Shown here: positions 22,137-31,761 of the stretch, in pieces
Numbering within the stretch: the stretch's first letter is position 1
How the letters are laid out: each line of letters starts with the position of its first letter
NCBI GenBank assembly: GCA_944383785.1
Contig: CALWQV010000012.1
Coordinates: forward strand, 1-45,995
Length of the DNA stretch: 45,995 nucleotides
DNA from: an uncultured Enterocloster sp.
Lineage (GTDB): Bacteria > Bacillota > Clostridia > Lachnospirales > Lachnospiraceae
Direction: 5' to 3'
The notes under the pieces: model-generated
Database searches by the model: none
Told to the model about the DNA's origin: nothing
The model's input: the letters and a program-made list of their open reading frames with translations, nothing else
Program-made: the position numbers and the translations under genes

Positions 22137-23452
22137 ATCTGATATTGCTTTCCGGAGGATCCGGCAAACGGCTGTGGCCCCTTTCCAACGAGATCCGCTC
22201 CAAGCAGTTTGTGAAGGTGTTGAAAAATGAGGAAGGCCAGATGGAGTCTATGATCGAGCGGGTGTACCGGCAGGTGCGCCAGGTATCGCCGGATTCCACC
22301 ATCACCATTGCCACGGCCAAGGCCCAGGTTTCCTCCATCCGCAATCAGCTGGGGGATGAGGTGGACATCAGCATCGAGCCCTGCCGCAGGGATACCTTTC
22401 CGGCCATTGCCCTGGCGGCGGCCTATTTGCGGGATGTAAAGGGGCTGGGCGTAGAGGAGCCTGTGGTGGTCTGCCCGGTGGACCCATATGTGGATTCGGA
22501 TTATTTTCAGTCCTTAAAGGAGCTGGAGGAGCTGGCGGCGGCAGGAAGGGCCCGGCTGGTGCTGATGGGCATTGAACCGGACTGCCCCAGCGAGAAATAC
22601 GGCTATATTATCCCCAGGGGTAAGGAGCGGGTCGACCAGGTACTGACCTTTAAGGAGAAGCCGGATACGGAGACGGCGAAGGAGTACATCCGCCAGGGTG
22701 CTTTGTGGAACGGCGGGGTATTTGCCTTTAAGCTGGGATACCTGATGGAAAAGGCTCATGAGATTCTGGATTTTACTGATTATCAGGATTTGTTCGACCA
22801 CTATGAGGAGGCGAAGAAGATCAGCTTCGACTACGCGGTGGCGGAGAAGGAGCCGGATATCGCGGTGCTGCGCTTTAAGGGGCGCTGGGAGGATCTGGGG
22901 ACCTGGAACGCCCTCACCGGCCAGATGGATGAGAAAATCTACGGCAGGGGAAGTTTGGATGAAGCCTGCCGGGGAGTTCACATTGTGAATGAGTTAAATA
23001 TCCCCATTCTCTGTATGGGCCTAACGGATGCGGTGGTGGCGGCCAGCCCGGAGGGGATTCTGGTGGCCGCCAAGGAGCGCTCCGATTTCTTAAAGCCCTA
23101 CGCGGAGGCCATTACCCGCCAGGTGCATTTCGCGGAGAAATCCTGGGGAGAATTCTGTATTGTAGACGTGGAGAAGGAAAGCCTGACCATCCGCTTAACC
23201 CTCCTTGCGGGGCGCAGCATGAGCTATCACAGCCATGAGCACCGGGACGAGGTGTGGACGGTTCTTTCAGGAAGCGGACAGGTAACCTTAGACGGGGCCA
23301 GACGCCAGGTGGGGCCTGGGGATGTGGTGCGGATTCCGGCAGGCTGCCGCCATATGGTAAAGGCAGATACCCGCCTGCAGATGATCGAGGTGCAGCTGGG
23401 ACAGGAGATCAGCGTCCACGATAAACAGAAATATGAAAGCAGGGAAATGTAA
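22133..23452 (+). CDS. manC: Mannose-1-phosphate guanylyltransferase with cupin domain
   Basis: A 439-residue protein. The N-terminal nucleotidyltransferase (about 1-330) has LSGGSGKRLWPLSN at the start and WNGGVFAFK, and makes GDP-mannose from mannose 1-phosphate and GTP. The C-terminal cupin (about 330-430; SMSYHSHEHRDEVWTVLSGSG with metal-ligand histidines, then PAGCRHMV) matches the phosphomannose isomerase half of type II enzymes, so it may also convert fructose 6-phosphate to mannose 6-phosphate. It starts inside the wzt stop codon and is followed by a phosphomannomutase gene two bases later, completing a GDP-mannose supply route. Confidence 0.93.
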   Translation: MNLILLSGGSGKRLWPLSNEIRSKQFVKVLKNEEGQMESMIERVYRQVRQVSPDSTITIATAKAQVSSIRNQLGDEVDISIEPCRRDTFPAIALAAAYLRDVKGLGVEEPVVVCPVDPYVDSDYFQSLKELEELAAAGRARLVLMGIEPDCPSEKYGYIIPRGKERVDQVLTFKEKPDTETAKEYIRQGALWNGGVFAFKLGYLMEKAHEILDFTDYQDLFDHYEEAKKISFDYAVAEKEPDIAVLRFKGRWEDLGTWNALTGQMDEKIYGRGSLDEACRGVHIVNELNIPILCMGLTDAVVAASPEGILVAAKERSDFLKPYAEAITRQVHFAEKSWGEFCIVDVEKESLTIRLTLLAGRSMSYHSHEHRDEVWTVLSGSGQVTLDGARRQVGPGDVVRIPAGCRHMVKADTRLQMIEVQLGQEISVHDKQKYESREM

Positions 23453-23454
23453 AA

Positions 23455-25158
23455 ATGCAGTATACAGAGATGGAAAAAGCCTATAAGCGATGGCTGGCGG
23501 AAGCTACGGAGGACACGGATGTGGCCCTGGAGCTTCAGAAGATGGAGCAGGACCCGGAAAAGATTACAGACGCCTTTTACCGCAGCCTGACCTTTGGCAC
23601 CGGTGGATTAAGAGGAATCATTGGAGCGGGGACAAACCGCATGAATATCTATACCGTAGCCCAGGCGACCCAGGGGCTGGCGGACTATATCCGGGAAACC
23701 TTTCCTAGGGATCAGTGGAGGGCGGCGGTAAGCTATGATTCCCGCATTAAATCCCGGCGTTTTGCCAGGACGGCGGCCCAGGTTCTGGCAGCCAATGGCA
23801 TCAAGGTTTATGCCTTCTCGAGATTGATGCCCACCCCCTGCCTGTCCTTTGGGGTGCGCCGCCTTTCCTGCGCTATGGGAATTATGATTACATCCTCCCA
23901 TAACCCGGCCAAATACAACGGCTACAAGGTCTACGGCCCCGACGGCTGCCAGATTACCAGCCAGGCGGCAAAGGGGATTTCCGAAAAGATCGGACGCCTG
24001 GATCTGTTCCGGGATGTGAAGCGGATGGAATTTGAAGAGGCCCAGGAGCGGGGGATGGTTTCCTATATCGGTGAGGAGACGGTCACCGCCTATATGGAGG
24101 CGGTGAAGGCCCAGTCCCTTTTAGGGGAGGATACGCCTGCCTGCCGGGATCTTCCCATCGTCTACAGCCCCTTAAACGGCACGGGACTGGAGCCTGTTAC
24201 GCGGGTGCTAAAGGAGATGGGCTATGAAAATGTCCATCTGGTGAAGGAGCAGGAGCAGCCTGACGGCACATTTCCCACCTGTCCCTATCCCAATCCGGAG
24301 GTGCCACAGGCCATGGAGCTTGGCATTGCCCTGGCAGAAAATCTGGGGGCGGAGTTTATGTTTGCCACCGACCCGGACTGTGACCGGGTGGGAATCGCCG
24401 TAAAGTCTGCGGAGGGTGGATACCGGCGTCTTTCCGCCAATGAGACGGGGCTTCTGCTGTTTGATTATGTCTGCGCCAGACGCCGGGCGATGGGAACCAT
24501 GCCAAAGACGCCGGTGATGGCAAAAACCATTGTTACAACTTCCTTGGCGGAGCCCATTGCGGCCCATTACGGGGTGCAGGTGGTGAACCTTCTGACGGGG
24601 TTTAAATATATCGGCGAGTATATCGGAAGGCTTGAGGCGGAAGGACGGGAGGGGGATTTTATCTTTGGCTTTGAGGAGAGCTGCGGGTACTTAAGCGGAA
24701 CCTACGTCCGGGATAAGGATGGGGTAAACGCCGCCCTTCTCATCTGCGAGATGGCCGCCTATTACAAGGCCCAGGGGATTTCATTGGAAGAGAAGCTGGG
24801 ACAGCTTTACGAGGCTTACGGGTACTGCCTGGATACCCAACGCTCCTATCAGTTTGAGGGAGCGGCGGGAGCGGAACGGATGGAGCGGATTATGGAAGCC
24901 TTCCGCGAGAGCAAAGGAGTGATCCGGGGACTTGAAATTGCCGGTATGGTGGATTACAGCCAGGGAGTGGACGGACTGCCCAAATCCAATGTGCTGAAGT
25001 TTTTGCTGAAGGAGGGCGGCACGGTGATCCTGCGCCCCTCGGGAACGGAGCCAAAGCTGAAGCTTTATTTATCCCTTTCCGCCAGAAACCGGCAGGAGCT
25101 TGCCCTTTTGGAGCAGAGGACAGCAGAGGCTGTGGAGCGGATGATGGAAGGCTGTTAA
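23455..25158 (+). CDS. manB: Phosphomannomutase/phosphoglucomutase
   Basis: A 567-residue alpha-D-phosphohexomutase. Motifs in order are GTGGLRG near residue 50, the active phosphoserine loop TSSHNP (S148), the metal loop D306-P-D308-C-D310-R, the sugar-binding loop GFEES, and the phosphate-binding RPSGTEPKLKLY near the end. It interconverts hexose 6- and 1-phosphates. Lengths near 570 are typical of the PgcA-type enzymes of Firmicutes, which can act on glucose and mannose. Position right after manC argues for mannose 1-phosphate supply, while glucose 1-phosphate would feed rfbF in the same operon; both may be made. Confidence 0.9.
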   Translation: MQYTEMEKAYKRWLAEATEDTDVALELQKMEQDPEKITDAFYRSLTFGTGGLRGIIGAGTNRMNIYTVAQATQGLADYIRETFPRDQWRAAVSYDSRIKSRRFARTAAQVLAANGIKVYAFSRLMPTPCLSFGVRRLSCAMGIMITSSHNPAKYNGYKVYGPDGCQITSQAAKGISEKIGRLDLFRDVKRMEFEEAQERGMVSYIGEETVTAYMEAVKAQSLLGEDTPACRDLPIVYSPLNGTGLEPVTRVLKEMGYENVHLVKEQEQPDGTFPTCPYPNPEVPQAMELGIALAENLGAEFMFATDPDCDRVGIAVKSAEGGYRRLSANETGLLLFDYVCARRRAMGTMPKTPVMAKTIVTTSLAEPIAAHYGVQVVNLLTGFKYIGEYIGRLEAEGREGDFIFGFEESCGYLSGTYVRDKDGVNAALLICEMAAYYKAQGISLEEKLGQLYEAYGYCLDTQRSYQFEGAAGAERMERIMEAFRESKGVIRGLEIAGMVDYSQGVDGLPKSNVLKFLLKEGGTVILRPSGTEPKLKLYLSLSARNRQELALLEQRTAEAVERMMEGC

Positions 25159-25176
25159 ATGACGAGAGGAACAACC

Positions 25177-28100
25177 ATGAGTGATATAAGCTACGAAATC
25201 CTGGATTTGTTTAAGAAATACGGAAGCAGCCGACAGGGCGTGGAGGATGCTCTGAGGGCGGACCACAGAAGCCAGGTGCTTTACGCCCTGGATGAGGGCA
25301 GGGAAAATCTGCTGGAATGGGTGGAGTTTTCCGGGGAGGACCGCATTCTCCAGATGGGTTCCGGCTACGGGGCTCTGACCGGGCTTTTGGCCTGCCGCTG
25401 CAAAGAGGTGACGGTTGTGGAGGATCTGGATGAGAACGCCCAGGTGAACCGTCAAAGAAATGAAGGGAAGGGAATGATCCGGTTTCTGAGGAGCCTTCCT
25501 TTGGAGGAAAAGGGGGGCTTCGACTGGGTGATTCTCTGTGGTCCTGAGAAGGAAAAGGGGCTGACAGACCAGCTTCAGGCCTTGGCACCCTTTTTAAAGG
25601 AAGATGGCTGCCTGGCGCTGGCCTGCGCCAATGGGCTGGGACTGCCCTATCTGTCCGGAGCGCCTGCTCCCCAGGAGGAAGGCTCGTTCAGCCTGAGCCA
25701 AGTGAAGGAGGCTCTTTTGGCGGCAGGGCTGGGATATCAGGAATTTTACTATCCGATGCCCGATTACCGGCTTCCAACCTCCATCTTCTCCCGCCGATAC
25801 CTGCCTGGGGCAGGGGATCTGGAGAGTCCCGCCGTTTCCTGGGAAGAGAAGCGCTACGCCTGTCTGGATGAGGGAAAGGTATATGGGGAGCTGCTGTCAG
25901 AGGGAGCCTTTGGGGCCTTTGCCCCTGCTTTCCTGGTAATCGCTTCCAGGGAGAAACATCTTCAGAAGACAGTCTTTGCCAAGTACAACCGCACCCGGAA
26001 GCCGGAATTTCAGATCAGTACCAAGATTTTGGAAGAGGACGGCAGGCGTTTTGTGGTAAAAGAGGCCCTGAAAGAGGAAGGAATCGCCCATGTCCGCTCC
26101 ATGGAAGATAAGTTTCGGAAGCTGAGAGAGACTTCCGGCTTCGCCCAGCCCTTAAAGCCGGAGATTTCCGGGGACGGACGGCAGGTGCGGTTCAGCTTTT
26201 TGCGGGGACAAACCCTGGATCAACAGCTGGCGGAGCGGATCGGGGCCGGGGAAGATGCGGTTTCGGTGGTAAAGGAGGCCCTTGAGAGCGTCCTGGGCCA
26301 TCCGGAGGAAAAGGAGACTGCCTTTTTAGTCACTCCCGCCTTCGAGGAAGTCTTTGGCCAGGCCCCGGAGCTTACGGGGGCGGCCTCCTGCCAGTTGACC
26401 AACCTGGACGGCCTTTTTGAAAATGTGATGGAGACGGAGAATGGGCGTTTTCTCATTGACTATGAATGGGTCTTTGACTTTCCCATTCCGGCAGGTTTCA
26501 TCCGCTGGCGTCTGCTGCACTACTTTTATACCCGCCACTGGGGCTGTCTGGGCGGAACTGAGGATGAGTTTTTGGGAAAATTTGGCCTCAGCCGGGAGCT
26601 TCAGGCCGTGTATGAGCGGCTGGAGCAGTCCTTTCAGGCCTATGTCCACGGGGACGGGAACCAGGGATATTTAGCTAATTACAGCCATCCGGTGATCACC
26701 CTTGAGGAGCTGAAAAAGCGGGATCAGGAGCTGGACCGAGCCAGAGACCGGATTTTGCAGCTGCAGGCGGAGGTGGAGGAGAAGAACCTTCAGATCCGCA
26801 AGGAGCAGGAGGTTCAGCGTCTGACCAACAACCATGTGGCGAACCTGGAGGTGATTATCAAGGATCTGCGCCACGAGGTGGACGAGGTAGGAAAGCTTGC
26901 CACCTATTTAAACCGCCATGAGGCCCTGATCTTTAAGGCCCGCAGGAAGCTGGGGGTTCAGGTAAACAAGGCCTTCCCCAAGGGTACCCGCAAGCGGAAG
27001 CTATTAAATTACGGAATCAATACGGTAAAGCATCCCATCCGCTACGGGAAGCTTTACGCCACCCCAGAGGGACGAAACCGCATTAACGGGGATTTTCAGA
27101 TCGGGGACGCCTATTTGAAGTATGGGCGCCTTGTATTTCCAAGGACAGAGGGGGAGCCTGTGGTTTCTATCATTATCCCCTGCTACAACCAGGTGGCCTA
27201 CACCTACGCCTGCCTTCGGTCCATCCTGGAGCATACAAAGGATGTGTCTTATGAGGTGATCATCGCCGACGACGTGTCCACCGATGCCACGGCGCGGCTG
27301 GGCCAGTATGTGGAGGGCCTTGTGATCTGCCGCAACAAAACCAACCAGGGCTTCTTAAAGAACTGCAACAACGCGGCGAAAAAAGCCAGGGGCAAGTATC
27401 TGTTTTTCCTGAACAATGATACCCAGGTGACGGAAGGGTGGCTTTCCGCCCTGGTTGATCTGGCGGATTCAGATCCCACCATCGGCATCGCGGGCTCCAA
27501 GCTGGTTTATCCTGACGGACGGCTGCAGGAGGCGGGGGGCATCATATGGAGCGACGCCTCCGGCTGGAACTACGGTCGCCTGGACGACCCGGAGAAGCCG
27601 GAGTACAATTATGTGAAGGAAGTGGACTACATTTCCGGGGCCGCTATTTTGATCCCACGCAAGCTGTGGGAGCAGATCGGCGGCTTTGACGAGCGCTTCG
27701 CCCCGGCCTACTATGAGGACACAGACCTGGCCTTTGAGGTGCGAAAGGCGGGATACCGGGTGGTGTACCAGCCAAGATCCAAGGTCGTCCACTTTGAGGG
27801 AATTTCCAATGGAACTGATGTAAACGGCACAGGCTTAAAGCGCTACCAGGTGGAGAACGCGAAGAAGTTTAAGGAGAAGTGGGCTGAGGAATTAAAGAGC
27901 CAGTGCGTCAACGACGGCAATCCCAATCCCTTCAGGGCCAGGGAGCGCAGCCAGGGCAAGAAGATTATCCTGGTGGTGGATCACTATGTGCCCACCTTCG
28001 ACAAGGACGCCGGCTCCAAGGCTACCTATCTGTATATGAAGATGTTTCAGAAAAAGGGCTTTGTGGTGAAATTCCTCGGGGACAATTTCCTTCACGAGGA

Positions 28101-29067
28101 GCCCTATACCACAGCTTTGGAGCAGCTGGGCATCGAGGTGCTCTACGGCGACTGGTACGCTGCGGGTATCTGGGACTGGCTGAAGAAAAACGGGAATGAA
28201 ATCGCCGTCGCCTACTTAAATCGGCCCCATATCGCCACCAAATATGTGGATTTCATCAAGGATTACACCAAGATCAAGGTGATTTATTTCGGCCACGACC
28301 TTCATTTCCTGCGCTTAAGCCGGGAATATGAGCTGGACGGAAAGATTGAAACCAAGCGGGAGGCGGATTACTGGAAGTCTATGGAATTTTCCATGATGTA
28401 CAAGGCGGATATGTCCTACTATCCATCCTTTGTGGAGATCGACGTGATCCATTCCATTGATGCCAGCATCCGGGCGAAAGCCATCTCCCTCTATGTGTAC
28501 GATACCTTTAAGGAGAAGCTGAACGAAGACTTTGAGAAGCGGGAGGGGCTTCTGTTTGTGGGCGGTTTCGCCCATCCGCCAAACGCGGATGCGGTGCTGT
28601 GGTTCGCCCGTGAGATTTTCCCGGCCATCCGAGGGGAGCTGCCGGATGTGAACTTCTACGTGGTGGGTTCTAAGGTGACGGATGAGATCAAAGCCCTGGA
28701 ACAGCCCGGAAACGGCATTGTGATCAAGGGCTTTGTCAGCGATGAGGAGCTGGAGCGGCTTTACGCTACCTGCCGGGTAGTGGTGGTGCCCCTGCGCTAT
28801 GGAGCCGGAGTGAAGGGCAAGGTGCTGGAGGCCCTCTACAACGGCGCACCGGTGATCACCACCTCCATCGGGGCCGAGGGTATCCCCTTTGTGGATCAGG
28901 CCCTTAAGATCGAGGATACGGCTCAGGGCTTTGCCGCCGCGACCACAGCCCTCTATCAGGATCCTGAGGCCTGCCGCAGGATGTCTAGGGATACCCAGGA
29001 GTATATGAAGAAATATTTCAGCCTGGACAGCGCCTGGGAGACGATTCGGGAGGACTTTACCGTATAA
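25177..29067 (+). CDS. Fusion: methyltransferase, kinase-like, coiled coil, GT2 and GT4 domains
   Basis: A 1296-residue cytosolic protein with five parts. (1) 1-230, SAM methyltransferase: GSGYG (62-66 region) and TVVEDLDE. (2) About 265-480, kinase-like: K295 in FVVKEAL, D411 and N416 in TNLDGLFENVM, D428 in LIDYEW, the order of a protein-kinase catalytic core. (3) 509-580, coiled coil. (4) About 660-900, GT2: VSIIIPCYN at 663-671, the NNDTQ acidic motif (D748) and YEDTD (D848). (5) 929-1296, GT4/GT-B: ILVVDHYVP and YGAGVKGKVLEALYNG. Parts 1-3 follow the order of WbdD, which caps E. coli O8/O9a chains with methyl or methyl-phosphate groups and measures their length; WsaE of Geobacillus joins a methyltransferase to two glycosyltransferases. 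GAGAGGA supports ATG 25177 over 25159. Domain calls 1, 4 and 5 are strong; the kinase is by motif only. Confidence 0.85.
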   Translation: MSDISYEILDLFKKYGSSRQGVEDALRADHRSQVLYALDEGRENLLEWVEFSGEDRILQMGSGYGALTGLLACRCKEVTVVEDLDENAQVNRQRNEGKGMIRFLRSLPLEEKGGFDWVILCGPEKEKGLTDQLQALAPFLKEDGCLALACANGLGLPYLSGAPAPQEEGSFSLSQVKEALLAAGLGYQEFYYPMPDYRLPTSIFSRRYLPGAGDLESPAVSWEEKRYACLDEGKVYGELLSEGAFGAFAPAFLVIASREKHLQKTVFAKYNRTRKPEFQISTKILEEDGRRFVVKEALKEEGIAHVRSMEDKFRKLRETSGFAQPLKPEISGDGRQVRFSFLRGQTLDQQLAERIGAGEDAVSVVKEALESVLGHPEEKETAFLVTPAFEEVFGQAPELTGAASCQLTNLDGLFENVMETENGRFLIDYEWVFDFPIPAGFIRWRLLHYFYTRHWGCLGGTEDEFLGKFGLSRELQAVYERLEQSFQAYVHGDGNQGYLANYSHPVITLEELKKRDQELDRARDRILQLQAEVEEKNLQIRKEQEVQRLTNNHVANLEVIIKDLRHEVDEVGKLATYLNRHEALIFKARRKLGVQVNKAFPKGTRKRKLLNYGINTVKHPIRYGKLYATPEGRNRINGDFQIGDAYLKYGRLVFPRTEGEPVVSIIIPCYNQVAYTYACLRSILEHTKDVSYEVIIADDVSTDATARLGQYVEGLVICRNKTNQGFLKNCNNAAKKARGKYLFFLNNDTQVTEGWLSALVDLADSDPTIGIAGSKLVYPDGRLQEAGGIIWSDASGWNYGRLDDPEKPEYNYVKEVDYISGAAILIPRKLWEQIGGFDERFAPAYYEDTDLAFEVRKAGYRVVYQPRSKVVHFEGISNGTDVNGTGLKRYQVENAKKFKEKWAEELKSQCVNDGNPNPFRARERSQGKKIILVVDHYVPTFDKDAGSKATYLYMKMFQKKGFVVKFLGDNFLHEEPYTTALEQLGIEVLYGDWYAAGIWDWLKKNGNEIAVAYLNRPHIATKYVDFIKDYTKIKVIYFGHDLHFLRLSREYELDGKIETKREADYWKSMEFSMMYKADMSYYPSFVEIDVIHSIDASIRAKAISLYVYDTFKEKLNEDFEKREGLLFVGGFAHPPNADAVLWFAREIFPAIRGELPDVNFYVVGSKVTDEIKALEQPGNGIVIKGFVSDEELERLYATCRVVVVPLRYGAGVKGKVLEALYNGAPVITTSIGAEGIPFVDQALKIEDTAQGFAAATTALYQDPEACRRMSRDTQEYMKKYFSLDSAWETIREDFTV

Positions 29068-29091
29068 AACCACTGTCAGGAGAAGAGAGCT

Positions 29092-29877
29092 ATGCCATTT
29101 AGCCATGTGTTTGCCGTCTGCGCCTACAAGGACTCCCCCTATCTGGAGTCCTGTTTAAAATCCCTTCGGGCTCAGACGGAGCCTTCAAAGATCATTCTCT
29201 GTACCTCCACCCCCAGTCCCTTTTTGGAGAAAATGGGGGAGAGGTACGGGATCCCTCTTTATGTCCGGGAGGGGGAGAGCAATATTAAGGACGACTGGAA
29301 TTTCGCCTGGGAGATGGCAGAGGGGGACTTTGTGACCTTGGCCCACCAGGATGATCTGTACCATAAGAATTATACGAAAGAATTGCGGGCGGCTGCGGAG
29401 CGTTTTCCGGATCTGACGGTATTTACCAGCGATTATGTGATCATTAAGGGGAAGAAGCTGATTACCGCAGACCGGATGCTCTGGGTGAAGCGTTTCCTCC
29501 GCCTGCCCTTAAGGGTTCCGGCCCTGAATCACCTTAGCTGGGTGAAAACCCTTCCCCTGATGCTTGGAAATCCCATCTGCTGCCCGGCCACCACCTACTG
29601 CAAAAAGCGGCTGGGGGAGCCTCTCATCCGCTCGGACTACCAGTTTGTCTTAGACTGGGAGAATATGCTGCGGCTGGCCCAAAGCCCGGGCCGCTGGGTC
29701 TGTATGGAGCGGCCCCTTTTATACTACCGGGTTCACGACGGGGCGGCCACCAAGGCATGTATGAGGGATCACCGGCGGGAGCGGGAGGAACAGGAGATGT
29801 TTGAGCGGTTCTGGCCCCGTCCCCTTGTGGAGCTTTTGATGAAGGGCTACCGGACCGCTTATAAAGAGTACGATTAA
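29092..29877 (+). CDS. GT2 glycosyltransferase
   Basis: A 261-residue GT-A glycosyltransferase. HVFAVCAYKDSPYLESCLKSLRAQT is the nucleotide-binding first strand, LAHQDDLYHKNY carries the DxD-like metal motif (HQDD), and DYQFVLDWENML has the later acidic catalytic region. No membrane segments are seen. It probably adds one sugar to the exported glycan. It lies 24 bases after the fusion gene, behind AGGAGAAGAGAGC, inside the wzt-to-gtrB operon. Donor and acceptor cannot be assigned. Confidence 0.87.
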   Translation: MPFSHVFAVCAYKDSPYLESCLKSLRAQTEPSKIILCTSTPSPFLEKMGERYGIPLYVREGESNIKDDWNFAWEMAEGDFVTLAHQDDLYHKNYTKELRAAAERFPDLTVFTSDYVIIKGKKLITADRMLWVKRFLRLPLRVPALNHLSWVKTLPLMLGNPICCPATTYCKKRLGEPLIRSDYQFVLDWENMLRLAQSPGRWVCMERPLLYYRVHDGAATKACMRDHRREREEQEMFERFWPRPLVELLMKGYRTAYKEYD

Positions 29878-29891
29878 AGGAGGCGGAGCCA

Positions 29892-31718
29892 TTGGAGAAG
29901 AAAGGAGAGTGGAAGGATCACCTGATTTTGATGGGAATCCTTCTGGGGGCCGCTTTTTGGCTGAACCGGGGAATCGAGATTAAAGGCCTCTATATGGACG
30001 ATTTGTACCTTTGGTCCTGCTACGGGGAGCAGAGCTTTTTCCAGTATGTGTTTCCGGTGGGGAGCACCCGTTTCCGCTTTCTTCACTATCTGGCTGCCTG
30101 GCTGGAAATGATGATTGTAGGAACCCATGTGGACTGGTTCGTGCCCATCAATATCCTGTTAAACGCTATGGTTTCCTGGACTATGTATCATATGGGAAGG
30201 AAGCTTTCCGGCTCCAAGGCCGTGGGATTTTTAATCGGCCTTATGTATCTGGCAAGCCGCCTGGCCTACTATCAGATCGGCCAAGTGCTGGGGCTGATGG
30301 AGACCATGGCCCTGTGGATGGGCCTGGGGATTCTCTGGTATCTGTATCGGTATCTGAACGAGGATGGACAGGAAGGGCGCTTTCTTGGGGCATGCACCCT
30401 GTATTTTGGCGTCTGCTTTGTCCATGAGCGCTATATGGCCCTGTTCCCCCTGCTCCTTTTGGTGCTTCTGATGAAGAAGGCTAGAAAGCCCCTTCTCTGG
30501 GGAGCGGCCCTGGGCTCCTTCCTGTTTATGCAGCTGATCCGCCTGATGGCCATCGGCACCGTGATGCCTGCGGGAACGGGGCGTACCCAGGTGGCGGAGA
30601 CATTTTCCCTGGGGGAAGCTTTCCTCCACGCCCTCAGCGAGATCGCCTATGTGTTCGGGATTAACGCGGGGCCAGATTACTTAAACGGCTGTCCATGGGA
30701 GCAGAATCCCTTAAGCGTAAAACTCTTGGTGCTGGCGGCGGATTTTTTGGTGGCGGTCCTGGTGATCGGCTTTTTGTTTCACCTGCTCCGGGAAAAAGAT
30801 AAGGCCAAAAGAGGAAAAATGCTGGCAAATACGGCCCTTTTTGTGACCTTTATCGGCCTTACCATCGCGGCGGCCTGCGTGACCATACGGGTAGAGATGC
30901 GCTGGATCTACATTTCCCTAGCGTCCTCCCTGCTGTTTATGGCCTATCTGTACGGGGCCCTGGCGGGAGAGAAAGGGACAGCGGGTTATTTAAAACGCAT
31001 CCTTCCCTGGGGGGTGGTACTGGCGGGCTATGTGGCCCTGATGCTTCCCGTGGAGCTGTTTATGCGGGCCTACGCCTTCCCCCATATTTACTTTTTCCCG
31101 GAGCAGTCCAGGTACAATTCCCTGGCGGAGACGACCTATGAGAAATATGGGCCCATGGAGGGAAAGAGCGTGTATATCATCGGCAACAGTTATCAGGTCA
31201 GCGATTTCACGGCGGAAACCTTTTTCAAGGTATTCCAGAAGGAGAACCGGACTGAACAGCTGACCCAGGTGCAGTTTATTGATTCGGTGTGGGATTTCGG
31301 CCTGGTGGACGAGAACATGATCATTCTCCAGGAGGACCCGGACCATGACCAGTATATCGATATTACGGAAGCGGTTCGCACCATGAAGCTGGATACGGAT
31401 TACGGCTACTATTATAAGGATCATTGGCTGGACGAGCGGGGAAGCCTTACGGTGATGGCCGGGGCCCAAGGGATCATTGAACTGGAATTTATCTTCCCAG
31501 GCGTCATGGAAGGCGGCGAAGAGATTACCATTACGGTGGGCGATGAGAAGACCCAGGTGGTTCCCCTGACTGCCAGCACCGTGAAGACCCAGATCCAGGC
31601 GGAGCCCTGGGAGCGAGTGCAGCTGACCTTTTCCTGCAATTTCTACAGCCAGAACGCCACGGAGCAGAGAAGCGAGGACTGGCGGCTGGCGGTGTTAATG
31701 TTCCCGTCGGCGTATTGA
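29892..31718 (+). CDS. Polytopic membrane protein, GT-C-like
   Basis: A 608-residue protein starting at TTG 29892; AGGAGG seven bases upstream supports the rare start codon. About ten membrane segments fill residues 10-400, and a soluble domain of about 190 residues, predicted outside, follows. The first external loop has YMDDLYLWSCYGEQ, an Asp-Asp pair in the position of the catalytic acid of GT-C glycosyltransferases, and HERYMALFPLL follows later. It may move sugars from a polyprenyl carrier to the exported glycan or another surface polymer. No family name is recognised with certainty; the next gene encodes a similar protein. Confidence 0.65.
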   Translation: MEKKGEWKDHLILMGILLGAAFWLNRGIEIKGLYMDDLYLWSCYGEQSFFQYVFPVGSTRFRFLHYLAAWLEMMIVGTHVDWFVPINILLNAMVSWTMYHMGRKLSGSKAVGFLIGLMYLASRLAYYQIGQVLGLMETMALWMGLGILWYLYRYLNEDGQEGRFLGACTLYFGVCFVHERYMALFPLLLLVLLMKKARKPLLWGAALGSFLFMQLIRLMAIGTVMPAGTGRTQVAETFSLGEAFLHALSEIAYVFGINAGPDYLNGCPWEQNPLSVKLLVLAADFLVAVLVIGFLFHLLREKDKAKRGKMLANTALFVTFIGLTIAAACVTIRVEMRWIYISLASSLLFMAYLYGALAGEKGTAGYLKRILPWGVVLAGYVALMLPVELFMRAYAFPHIYFFPEQSRYNSLAETTYEKYGPMEGKSVYIIGNSYQVSDFTAETFFKVFQKENRTEQLTQVQFIDSVWDFGLVDENMIILQEDPDHDQYIDITEAVRTMKLDTDYGYYYKDHWLDERGSLTVMAGAQGIIELEFIFPGVMEGGEEITITVGDEKTQVVPLTASTVKTQIQAEPWERVQLTFSCNFYSQNATEQRSEDWRLAVLMFPSAY

Positions 31719-31761
31719 CGGGCGGGCAGTGAGCGAAGACGAAACAGGAGATAAGAAAATC

